DNA from: Phaeosaccion multiseriatum
Taxonomy: Eukaryota > Ochrophyta, other classes
Length of the DNA: 64,000 bases
Assembly: GCA_965112735.1 (NCBI GenBank)
Contig: OZ218953.1
Coordinates: 2,294,001 to 2,358,000 of the forward strand
Direction of reading: 5' to 3'
The first letter of the stretch is position 1; each line of letters opens with the position of its first letter. The notes under the pieces are model-generated. The model searched no databases. It saw only the letters and a list, made by a program, of their open reading frames with translations, and had not been told where the DNA came from. Made by a program: the position numbers and the translations under genes. This document shows positions 24,539-35,090 of the stretch, one piece after another.

Positions 24539-25972
24539 ATGGCTCGAGCCGCAGCGGTCGCACGCAATGCCGCAGTGGCAGCGATGTGCTTGGTGGGGGG
24601 CTCCTTGCCACCACCAAGCCTGGCCTTCACAGGACAGGCGGTCTCCTCTTTCTCAAAATCCTCCGCTTCCTCTCTCTCACAATCCTCCTCCATTTCCTCT
24701 CTGTCGACCTTCTCCCCGTCGTCGTCGCTGCTCTCCCCTGTAAGCGGAGGAAGAGACGATGCCAGTCTTTTGAGGAGCAGCAGCAGTAGCAGCAGCACCC
24801 CTGAGCCGGAAACCGAGGAGAAGAAGCCGCACATCGCTGTCGTGGGTGGGGGCTGGGGTGGATGGGGAGCCGCCAAGGCTCTTTGCGAGAATGGATGCAA
24901 GGTAATTGAAGTCTGATTCTACATCGCTTAGCGTGTGTACTCTCTTGTGCTGCTGATTCGTGCCTGCCTCGTGAAAGAGCAATTTTTATTAGCCGCTCTC
25001 TTACGCCACCACCACAGCTGGATATCTTCCTATGGGCGTACCAGCTTGTGGTTCCAATGCGTCTGACGGGAGAGCCGCTGGACACATGTTTTTGCTCACT
25101 ATCAGGTGACGCTATTCGACGGCCTTCCCGACCCTACTGGAGAAAAACCATACCTCACGCCCACCGGCAAGCCCTTCGAGGCAGGCACGAGAGGCTTCTG
25201 GAAGGTAAATTGGGACTTACCATTAGCGTGGGGACATGGTGAGGGCGGGAGGAGGTTATTGGTCACTTGTGCACTTAGCAGGCAGTTGCTCACCCCCTAT
25301 CACCTGGTTCCTTGCTTTGTCCCCTCCCCCTCTCCTCCTCTCCTCCTCCTCCTCCTCCTCCTCCTCCTCCTCCTCCTCCTCCTCCTCCTCCTCCTCCTCC
25401 TCCTCCTCCTCCTCCTCCTCCTCCTCCTCCTCCTCCTCCTCCTCCTCCTCCTCCTCCTTCTCCTCCTCCTCTTCCTCTTCCTTCTCCTCCTCCTTCCCCT
25501 CCTCCTCTTCCTCTTCCTTCTCCTCCTCCTCCTCCTCCTCCTTCTCCTCCTCCTCCTCCTCCTCCTCCTCCTCCTCCTCCTCCTCCTCCTCCTCCTCCTC
25601 CTCCTCTTCCTCTTCCTTCTCCTCCTCCTCCTTCCCCTCCTCCTCTTCCTCTCCTCCTCCTCTTCTCCTCCTCCTCCTCCTCCTCCTCCTCCTCCTCCTC
25701 CTCCTCCTCCTCCTCCTCCTCTTTTCCCGTACCACCTACTCCTGCACCTTCCGCTACCGACAGGACTATCCGAACATCGAAGACTTGGTGCGCGAGCTGG
25801 GCATGTCTGAGGACGACGTCTTCTCTCCCTTTACCAACTCCTCCTTCTACAGCCCTGAGGGGATAGAAGCGACCGCACCGGTGTTCAGCAGCAGCAACTT
25901 CCCCGAGCTCCCCTCGCCCCTGGGCCAAATTGCGGTGAGAGAAACCATCATGATCATGTCATCATGATGATC

Positions 25973-26039
<67 letters not shown>

Positions 26040-29000
26040 GGAGGAGGAGGAGGAGGAGGCCAGTAAGTCAGTGGATGATGCAAATGCTCTCGCAGTGGTG
26101 TGTTGGTCCATTTCCTGCCCCTCATCCCATTTCTCCCGCCCTTCTGGCTGGGTCTCCACTGGAGTGGCACTGCTCCCTGCAGCTCACGAACCCCCGCCCC
26201 CCCTCCCGTCTTTCAATATTTGTATCTCTTTTTCTCTCCCTCTCCCTGCCTCTCCCTTTCCCTCGTCTCTCCCGATTGATTCACGCACCCGCCCACCGGA
26301 CGACTGCCCAGGCGTCATTCCCCAACTTCTACCGCCTGCCTGTGGCCGACCGAACGTCCATGTTTGGCCTGCTGTACGCCATCCTTGACTTCAATAGAGG
26401 TACTTGCAACGCTTGGTGCACGCCTCTCCTCTCTTTTGGCTCTGATATGGTGGCGCCCCCCACCGATGTGCTCTCTCTAACCCCCCAACCCCAAACAAGG
26501 ATTAAAAAAGAAGAAAGAAAGAATTTTTTAAACGCCTTGGTCCACACCTCTGGCTCTCTCTCTCTGACCTTGCTCCCCTGCCCTCCCCTCCCCTGCCCTC
26601 CCCGTAGATGAGGAGACATTCAACGCGTACGACCGCATGACTGCGCACGAGCTCTTCATTCGCATGGGCCTGAGCAAGGTGCAAAGTGTGAAGAGGAGGA
26701 GGAGGAGGAGGAGGAGGAAGAGGGTTTCCAGGTCTAGGAGGCTCTGCTCTACCCATATGCCTCTGCTCTGCTCTGCTCTGCTCTGCTGTCGTTGTATCTC
26801 TCTCGCACTTCTCCCCCCCCCCCCCCTCTCACCATGCGCACGTCACGGCGTTGTGGCCGCGGAACTGCACCCTTTTAACAGCATAACATCACCCCCCCCC
26901 CCTCCCCCCCTCCCGACGCCACACCCCGTACCTCCGTACTTTGCACATACCCGTCTACCCTTTCCATCCACCCTCCCGCAGCGCCTGGTGGAGGATTTCA
27001 TCAGGCCCACTCTTCTTGTGGGGCTGTTCAAGCCTCCCGAGGAGCTCAGTGCCGCTGTCGCCATGGAGCTGCTGTACTATTACGCCCTCGCGCACCAGAC
27101 AAGCTTCGACGTCAGATGGATGGTGAGACTGACTACCTCACTCATCCACTCTCTCACTCATCCACTCACTCTCTCAGTCACTGACTACCTCACTCATCCA
27201 CTCCCTCACTCATCCACTCACTCTCTCAGTCACTGACTCCCTCACTCATCCACTCCCTCACTCATCCACTCACTCTCTCAGTCACTCACTCTCTCACTCT
27301 CTCACTGACTCCCTCACTCACTCACCCACTCGCTCATTCACTTACTGACTCACTGACTCACTCACTCTCTCACTCGTTCAGTCCGTCACTCCCTCCTCGT
27401 CACTCCGCCCCTCCCTCACTCAATCACTCTCTTCCTCCCTCCCTCCCTCGCTCACTCCCTCACTCTCCCTCAGCGCAAGGGAAGCATCGCCGGGGAGATT
27501 ATCAACCCATTGGCCAAGAAGCTCATGGCGGAATACGACATCACCGTCAAGGGGGGATGCCTCGTGTCCCAGGTCAAGCTGGACGAAGAAGGAGAGGCTA
27601 ATAGTAGTAGTAGTAGTAGTAGTAGTAGCAGTAGTAGCAAGAACAGTAATGGCGTCAGCGGTAGCAGTGCGGTCACTGGAGTGGCCTACACGGAGGGATG
27701 GGGTGGTAAGGAGCAGCACTTGGACGGCCTAGATGGGGCTGTGTTGGCTCTCGGGGCAAAGGGTATGAAGGCCGTGGTCGGGGGCTCGCCAAAGCTGGCC
27801 AAGACGTCGGTGGAGCTCTGTCGGGCCGCGGCGTTGGACAGCATTGACGTTGTGGCCTGCCGCATATGGTGAGGAGGAGCAGGGAGGAGGTGGGAGAAGA
27901 GGCGGGGAAGAGGAGGGAGGAGAAGGAGGGGGGCATGTGGTCCGAATGTCGCTGCTGGAAACTGTCACATAAGCCTCATTGGTGGTGCTGTTTGCAGTGA
28001 TGATGGCAGGGGTTAGCGAATGGGGAGTACATCGAGGGAAAGGTCTTTGCCTTCCATGGTTCAAGCAAGCATTCCTCGTGCTCTCTCACCACCACGCCGC
28101 CTCATCTCCCCCACCCCCTCCCCCTCCCCCTCAAACCCTCACATACACACACACGTACGCACGCCATGCACGCACCCTCACCCACACTCACGCACCCACG
28201 CACCCTCACCCACACTCACGCACCCACGCACCACCCTCACAGGCTGGACCGGTACGTGCCCACCAAGTCTCCCGCCAACGTTTTTTCCAAGTTCGAGGCC
28301 TTGAGAGGGGCGGGAGGAACGTTCTTCATGCTGGACCAGATCCAGGGGGGCAGGCTCTACCCCGACGGGAGCGGCCCCACAGCGGCGGACAAGCAGGCAG
28401 AGAAGGACCTGTGGGCAGGGGAGGAGCCACAGGTCAGTCAGAGTTTGCACCTGTCGTTTACAGTTTCCAGCTTTGCAGCTTTGCAAGCCTTGCAGATTGC
28501 CCGTTCGTGAGTCATGGGGTTCAAAGAGAGTGGGGTGTGTATGTGGGGGGGGGGGAGGGTGTTGCTGCTGCTCTACCTTGTTGCCGCTTGACTGCTGCTT
28601 GACTGCTGCTTGACTCTTGTGCGTGCCGCCTCAGGGCTCTGTGGTGGCGTGCGACTTCTACAACGGCGGGGCCATCGCCTCCATGTCGGACGAGGACATT
28701 ATCAAGACCCTCATGGAGGACCTGCTCCCTGAGGCAGTGGGGGACTTCAGACAGGCGGTTGTGGTGGATTCCTTCGTGCAAAGGTGGGTGGGACCCACAC
28801 AGGGACCCACACAGGGACCCACACAGGGCTTGCTGCGTTCTTTAGACTGTTGGGGTCGAGTAAGGGGTCGGTGGGGGGGGGTTTTAAAGGGCCCAACGCC
28901 CAATGTCCTTGCTGCTACACTGTGAAGACGAAACCCGCTTGCTTGCTTGCTTGCTTGATTGCTTGACTCCTTTGACTAGTTGTTGGCAACGCATTGCATG

Positions 29001-30391
29001 TCGTCGTTACAACATACACACCAACTCAAGTGAGTGACGGCCCCGGTTCGACTTGACCTCCCCCCGCCCCTCCTCTTTGTGCAGATACCCCAAGGCCGTG
29101 ACGTGGTTCAGCCCCGGCTCCTTCGCGTCCCGCCCTCCCCTTGAGGTCAAGGGAGTGCGCAACCTTGTGTGTGCCGGGGACTGGTGAGTGAGTGGGGGAG
29201 GTATACATTGAGGAGAAAGGGGACAGAGGACGGAGGACAGAGGGAGAGAGGGAGAAAGGGAGAGAGAGGAGGTAACGGACGGTGAGGGGATAGCGGAGAG
29301 AGAGAGAGAGGAGGTAACGGACGGTGAGGGGATAGCGGAGAGAGAGAGAGGAGGTAACGGACGGTGAGGGGATAGCGGAGAGAGAGAGAGAGGAGGTAAC
29401 GGACGGTGAGGGGATAGCGGAGAGAGAGAGAGAGAGGGGAGATGAGAGATGGAGAGAGAGGGAAGAGCGGCGGGAAGGGGGATAGCGGAGAGAGGGAGGG
29501 AGCGTTGAGGGTCTTTCCTCCTGCTGCGGTGGGTGCCGGCTCCGTTGTTCGTTGCCTGTGGCGGTGGTGTGTCTCATTCTCATTGCGTTGGGGCGTTTCG
29601 CGTCGGCTGTCGACATGTAGGTGCTGCTGCTGCTGCTGCTGCTGCTGCTACTACTACGTGGTTACTCGGCCTCACCCCTTCTGTTGTCTTATCTCCCTCT
29701 CTCTGTCTTTGCCTTGTCGGTGCATCTCGATCGTCGCCAGGGTGCGCATGGGAAAGAACGAACATGGAGCCAAGGGGCTTTGCCAGGAGAGGTGCGTGTG
29801 TGCATGTGTGTGTATGTGTGCCTGTGTGTGTGTGTGTGCGTGTGTGTGTGCGTGTGTGTGTGTGTGTGCCTGTGTGTGCCTGTGTGTGTGTGTGTGTGTG
29901 CCTGTGTGTGCCTGTGTGTGTGTGCCTGTGTGTGCCTGTGTGGGTGTGTGTGCCTGTGTGTGCCTGTGTGTGTGTGCCTTTGTGTGTCTGTATGTGTGTG
30001 TGTTCTCTGTTGATTTCCCTCCCAGTCGTTACTGTGGGAGGGAGTGTGGCTCCTCCCCCCTCTACCCCTCCTCTTTCCCACCCATCTCTACCCACCTATC
30101 TACCCACTTATCCACCTATCCACCCGCACACACCCACACACACTCCACTCCATTCCACTTGCCACGTTCAGGGCCTACGTGTGCGGTTTGGAGGCCGCCA
30201 ATGCGCTAGCGAGGAGCGGAGCCCTCGGCAACAACAACCCGACGCAGACGGCCCAACGGCAGCAGCGGCAGCACCCCGTCATCCCCATCAGGGAAGACGA
30301 GCCGCAGGTCAAGGCTGGTAGGCAGATCAACAAGACTGTCAAGACCGTGCTGGGCAAGGTGGGGGTTCGAAACCCCTTCGCACCGCGGTGA
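24539..30391 (+). CDS. Plastid-targeted carotenoid-desaturase-like FAD oxidoreductase
   Basis: Member of the FAD-dependent amine oxidase/phytoene-desaturase-like family; the exact substrate cannot be told. Exons: 24539-24901, 25106-25204, 25764-25934, 26312-26399, 26608-26678, 26982-27122, 27474-27868, 28243-28432, 28635-28783, 29085-29183, 29741-29791, 30172-30391 (TGA). The N-terminus has a hydrophobic signal peptide ending SLAFTGQ, the 'AF' cleavage context typical of secondary red plastids, then a Ser-rich transit-like stretch. The FAD-binding glycine motif is HIAVVGGGWGGWGAAKAL. Family signatures continue with YYYALAHQTSFDVRWM, GSIAGEIINPLAKKLMA and, near the C-terminus, VCAGDWVRMG, KGLCQERAYVCGLEAANAL. 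A poly-Ser insertion at 27599-27640 interrupts the middle. Role in carotenoid or related plastid chemistry is inferred from family and targeting. Confidence 0.84.
25330..25730. repeat. (CTC)n tract before a 3' splice site
   Basis: About 400 bases of CTC/CTT units with internal larger duplications, filling the intron 25205-25763 up to the acceptor CCGACAG. Confidence 0.96.
25964..26038. repeat. (GAT)n microsatellite
   Basis: About 25 GAT/ATG units in the intron 25935-26311, followed by a short (GAG)n run. Confidence 0.95.
27130..27470. repeat. CTCACT-rich minisatellite in an intron
   Basis: The intron 27123-27473 is built almost wholly of CTCACTCATCCACTC and CTCAGTCACTGACTC units, pyrimidine-rich up to the acceptor. 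Confidence 0.88.
29265..29435. repeat. Tandem repeat with units of about 40 bases in an intron
   Basis: Four copies of a 37-41 base unit containing GAGGTAACGGACGGTGAGGG and ATAGCGGAGAGAGAG, in the intron 29184-29740. Confidence 0.85.
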
Positions 30392-31138
30392 ACAGCCGCG
30401 GTGAGGAGGATACAGAAATGACTAACCTGCCGACCTTTCCAGTCGGGGGGTGGTCGTTGGCCGGGTCTCATCTCTGTGGCGGCTCGACTTCACCTCTCGA
30501 CTGCATCAGAGGGCTCTGGGGGAGGGAAGCGAAGGAGAGCGGAGATTCGCTCATCATTATGGATGGATGGCAGCTGAGGACTGCTACCATCCCTCTCCGG
30601 CCACACTGCGGCAACCCACCCACTCGGCTAAGTCGTGAAAGCCGTTACAATTAGAGGATGGGCATGAAATAGAGCTCCCGATAGATTGAGGTAGAGGCCA
30701 AAACTGGCCGACAACAGTGGCCAACACGGGTTGCAATGAGCCGCAGCCTAGGCCAGATAGACTTGCACAAATTCATATTAGCCGGGTGGGATGCGAGAAG
30801 CTCCCCTCCACTTCTTTACTCTCTTCTCAATCGTGCCAACATTCTTCTTTGTGCTTGATTTCTATCTCTTCTCTTTCATTCTTGCTCTCTCTCCCTTTTA
30901 TCGTTTTCTCTATGAACCGAAGTTCCCCCCACCTCCTACATCCAAAATCGTATCAAAACTGTTTGCAAGTTCTCTACAAAAAGTGCTGGCGCTTTGTGCC
31001 AATTGAGAAGGAAAACAACAAAACACACGCCACAATTGCACTTTCCCTCCTGCTCCTCCTCCTCCTCCTCCTCCTCCTCCCCCCCACCCCCCCTCCCACA
31101 TCCCCATCTTCAAAGCCCTTTCCTCATCTTTCTGCGAC
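30392..31138. other. Convergent spacer, desaturase-like / carnitine acyltransferase
   Basis: Two genes end toward each other here. Contains C/T-rich stretches and a (CTC)n run at 31050-31082. No gene is seen. Confidence 0.65.
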
Positions 31139-31921
31139 CTACAGCCTCGGCTGCGTCATGTTGGCTCCTCCCTCCTCGCACACCCTCCGCATGTCCAGCA
31201 GCGCCTCTTGCAGATGATGGCACAGCCTCTCCGGCCAGCGCTCTTGCCCCGCTAGCCCCGTCCGGGCAGCCACCTGAAAGTGGAAACTCCTCTGCTTGAC
31301 CATGTACGCCAGCCCCACGCCATGCCGCACCACCTCCCCAAAGCCCCACCCATCAAACAACTCGTGGGAAATGTTAGAGGTGGACACTGCCCACGTCTTG
31401 CTCTCTGAAAAGGCCGGATCTGCAAAGAGCGCTGGCAGCTTGTCGGGGCTTGCCTCCCCGTCCTTTAGCATGAGCTTGAGCCCGAACAGGTGGCGGTCGC
31501 AGTCCTTCCCCTGGGCCGCTTCCCTGGCCAGAGTGGAGTGGCGCTTGGTCGCGTCTCGGAGGAGTCGGAGGCGGTGTTGCTGCTCCTCGTGCTCCTCCTC
31601 CTCCTGTGGCTCGGAGTTGTCTCGCATACGCTTGACCCAGGCCACCGATGAGTCTGTAACGGCTCGGATGCAGGCGGTGCGGCCGTGGAGGTAGATGCTC
31701 ACTTGAGCGGGCTCGTAGGTGGGTCTCACGCACCCACACATGCTGGCGGGGAGGGAAGGGGAGGAAGGTCCACAGGGGAGAGGGGCAAAAGAGGGATTGG
31801 GGATGGGGAAGGGGGGGGGGGGGGGGCTCAGGACAATGTTCTATCGCCAATGGTACGTCCACGCACACAAGCAAAAGCACGCGCGCACACACACACATGC
31901 ACACACACACGCACACACACG

Positions 31922-31985
<64 letters not shown>

Positions 31986-33229
31986 CCCCCCAACACCCAC
32001 CTGTAGTAGGCCAGCTGCAGGGCCTGCTGCGCGAATGCGTCGGGCGACATGCCCCACTTCTTCACCTCCGCCGCTCCGTACGCCACAAACTCCAGCGCCT
32101 CGAAGCCGTGGGCTGCCACCTCCGACTGGTGCGCGGCCCAGGCCAGGGAAACGTCACGCATAGAGGTGGCGGGCAGCACCAGGTCCAGACATCGGGCAGG
32201 AGCGGCGGCCACACGCACGGGAGGGTGTGATGCGGCTTGCCCCCCGGGGTGGCCTGCCGCCAGCTCTCCGACCCCGGGGGTGAAGGTGTACGAGGAGGAG
32301 GTTGGAGGTCTCCGGGCTGTCATGGAGTGGCGCAGCATGAAGCTGGCGAGGCGGAGGGAGGGAGTGCCGTCCATCATGGCATGTTCTCCGATGAGACCGG
32401 CCTTGGCGTTAGCAAACACCACCAGTTGAATGGGCTGCCGGAGGGGGGCGGGGCGGGGTGGGACGGGCAAGAAGTATGAATGAATGAGAGGGAGAGGAGA
32501 GGAGAGGAGAGAGAGGGAGAGAGAGAGATACACACAGAAAAAGACGGAGAGAGAGGAGGGAGGATGGAGGAGCGTAAGGGGGCTCGACGCATCACGATAC
32601 TCCAGAGGGCCCAGGGGGGGGGCATGAAACAGCCCTTCACATCGTGGACTGTCGAAATCTCCCCCCTCTCTCTCTCTTCTCTCCCTCTCAGTCCGTTCGT
32701 CCATCTCCCTCCCTCCCTCTCTCTTCCCGCCCTCCCTCCCCCTCCACCTCTCTCTCTCTCTCCCTCCCCCCCCCCCCCTTTTCTCTCTGTCTCTCACCTT
32801 GTCCCACCAGCGGTTGTTGCCATCCCCATGCAACAGCTGCCGCCCCACCTCCTTCTTGGTCACGGGGCGGGCCTCGTCCAGACACAGCACCAACGCCGCG
32901 CTCTCGATCCTCTCCAGCCTCTCTCTGTTGCTGCCCCGCCCCACCCCTTCTCCCCTTCCCTCTCCGCCGTCGTCGGACACACCCAGCAGCCGGGCCCGTG
33001 CATCGGCCCAGCTGTCTCTATCCCACGCCGTGAGGACACCCACCGGGGGAGTGCCGTCTCGAACGGGCCCACTGCCGGCCAGCACCGCCTGCAGCTGGGC
33101 CTCGAGAGTGTGCACGGAGGCGGGGGAGCCGTCGGCGTCGGTCACGGTGAGCTCGAAGAGGCGGTTGGCGACGGTTACGACAATGTGTTGGTGTAGGCTG
33201 AGTGAGGGGGTTGAGTGAGTGAGGAGAGG

Positions 33230-33291
<62 letters not shown>

Positions 33292-34286
33292 TCAGGGAGA
33301 ACACAGAGTCAAAGGCAAAAGCCTTTGTGAAAAACAGGAGAGACAAGAGGCGGGATTGACCTTTGGCAAGGGCGGTCCGGTCCAGTTGGCCAATGCATGC
33401 ACTGCCATCCGGCAGCAGCGTGGGTCACATCTGACTGACTGACTGACTGACTGACCTCGGGTCGTGCAGGGCGTAGGTGTCCTGCTCTCTGCGGGGGATA
33501 CGACACGTGTTAAACATGTACTTGTAGGGCGTTGTGCACAGCGGCTTGCGCTGCTTACCCCGCCCCACCCCGTCCGGAGGGAGTCTGCCTGACACCACCT
33601 GCTGCCGGAACAGAAGGGCGGCGTGGACGAGGCTAGCTGCGCGCCCGCATTGGGACCTGATGTTGTGTTTGGGGGGGGGATTGTGCATTCATTGCATGGG
33701 GGCAGGGGTTGAGGTGGCGGTGGTGGGGCAGTCGTCTTGCATGGGGAAAAGGGGGGAGGAGGAAGAGGGCACTGTCGACGTGAGAGCAGAGCACTTGTCC
33801 TACTTGTATAGAACAATGTACACGCTGCACGGACGAGGATACTGACTGACCTTTGCGCGGGAACAGGACTGTCCTTGAAGTGGTAGAAGTAGCTGATGTT
33901 GATAGGCACCGGGTCCCTCACCTGCGGCCGAGAGAGAGCGTGTGCGTGATTTTGCCGACGGGGGTGGGGGTTGGATTTAATGACGCAGTCTCGAATCGAT
34001 AAGGAAGGTGCCTACTCATATGCCCCAACCACCAACCCCCCCACCTGCAGATAGCCCAACTGGTTCCACCATAGCGCCAGATAGGAGGAGTCCCTCCCGT
34101 GCTCCTTGGCGCGTTGCAAGAGGCGGCGCTGGAGGACGGGCCCCATGCCTCCGGGCTGCAGGAAGTCCCGCACAGCAGCTTCGGTGCGCCGATACTGCTC
34201 CGTTGTGCTGCTTCCCCCCTCGTCCCTGTCGTGCTGAGTGAGGAGCGCGTGTACGCTGGCCAGGTACTTCAGCGAGCAAGGAGTGC

Positions 34287-34327
<41 letters not shown>

Positions 34328-34628
34328 GAGGGCGTGAAATGTGGCTGGCCTCGCAGCAACTGTGGGGAGGAGAGCGCCTGGTGGAGTTTAGTTCATGTCC
34401 CTCCACACCCGCGTACCTTGTCGGTCGTTTCTTGCAGGCTGGGTACTGGAAGGCGAGGCAGGGTGTGCTGGTGTTGGTACAGCGTAAGCGCAGCGTCCTC
34501 CACCAAAGGGGCATCGAGCCTGCGAACGCAAGAGCGAGAGGCGCGCAAAGACAAAAGGCCACCACCCCAGTCAATCCAAAGCACACACCAAGAGCGGCAG
34601 CAGCGATTCGTTGGCGCTGACAGATCAT
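31139..34628 (-). CDS. Carnitine O-acyltransferase family enzyme
   Basis: Transfers an acyl group between CoA and carnitine (or a similar acceptor). Exons on the minus strand: 34519-34417, 34266-34045, 33921-33851, 33656-33456, 33197-32798, 32434-32001, 31742-31139 (TAG). Signatures include [20 protein letters not shown] at the start of the fold, [32 protein letters not shown], the catalytic-His segment [37 protein letters not shown] and the late [19 protein letters not shown], containing the family STS motif. The first exon is uncertain: an ATG at 34628 opens a hydrophobic stretch that can join exon 34519-34417 in phase through a donor about 40-45 bases downstream, but this was not proven. 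The C-terminus PRL is at best a weak peroxisomal signal. Acyl-chain preference cannot be read from the sequence. Confidence 0.88.
31885..31985. repeat. (CA)n/(GA)n microsatellite in a carnitine acyltransferase intron
   Basis: Intron 31743-32000 holds a CA run followed by GA units. Read on the gene's sense strand this is (TC)n then (TG)n, starting just after the donor at 32000. Confidence 0.93.
33236..33290. repeat. (GA)n microsatellite
   Basis: Pure GA run in the intron 33198-33455; on the sense strand it is a (TC)n tract upstream of the acceptor at 33198. Confidence 0.95.
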
Positions 34629-35090
34629 CCTTTCAGGGAAGGAAGGGGGTTGAAGTTTGACGACCGGCCCTGCCACAGGGAGCTCTTGGGGTAAGCGCCC
34701 AAGCTGGGTGACTGTCGCAGCTTACCTGTAGTCTCCATTGGACTCTCTCGTTCGGCCTCTCATGGCTCTCCTTCGGTTCTCGCTGAACAAACAAGGAAGA
34801 GAGAAGACCCTTCAAAGAAAACCTATGTCATTAAGAATTCTACCCAACTGATCCCCAAACTTTCCGTTTCCCCTCTTCTCTCTCCTCCGATCCTCCTCCC
34901 TCACTTTCTCCCCTGATCTAGCAACGACAAGGAAAGGGGAAGTGGAGAAGGGCCCAACCTTTGTCGTGGACGGCTCAGCCGGCATACGAGACTGGAAGCT
35001 CGAAAAAGAGAGCCGAAAAGATTCCCTTTTCCCTGTCGGTTGTGCAGTGATTTATCGTGCACAAAAACTGTGTCTGCAGCTGCTAGGGAC
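34629..35090. promoter_or_regulatory. Divergent spacer between carnitine acyltransferase and Tudor/TPR genes
   Basis: Both genes start outward from this 462-base stretch, so it should contain both promoters and 5' leaders, possibly including a leader intron of the acyltransferase gene. No specific factor site is claimed. Confidence 0.5.

Noticed and set aside
29265-29435. CRISPR-like spaced repeat
   Set aside because: Units are directly tandem without unique spacers, in a eukaryotic intron.
29790-30010. Val/Cys-rich frames over TGTGTGCC repeats
   Set aside because: Intron repeat between exons 29741-29791 and 30172-30391 of the desaturase-like gene.
30355-30385. tRNA-like T-loop sequence GGTTCGAAACC
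   Set aside because: It sits inside the coding end of the desaturase-like gene and no cloverleaf can be formed around it.
34269-34676. Hydrophobic frame [17 protein letters not shown]... read without splicing
   Set aside because: It is out of frame with the carnitine acyltransferase signatures in the same exon; only its first part is kept as a possible first exon.
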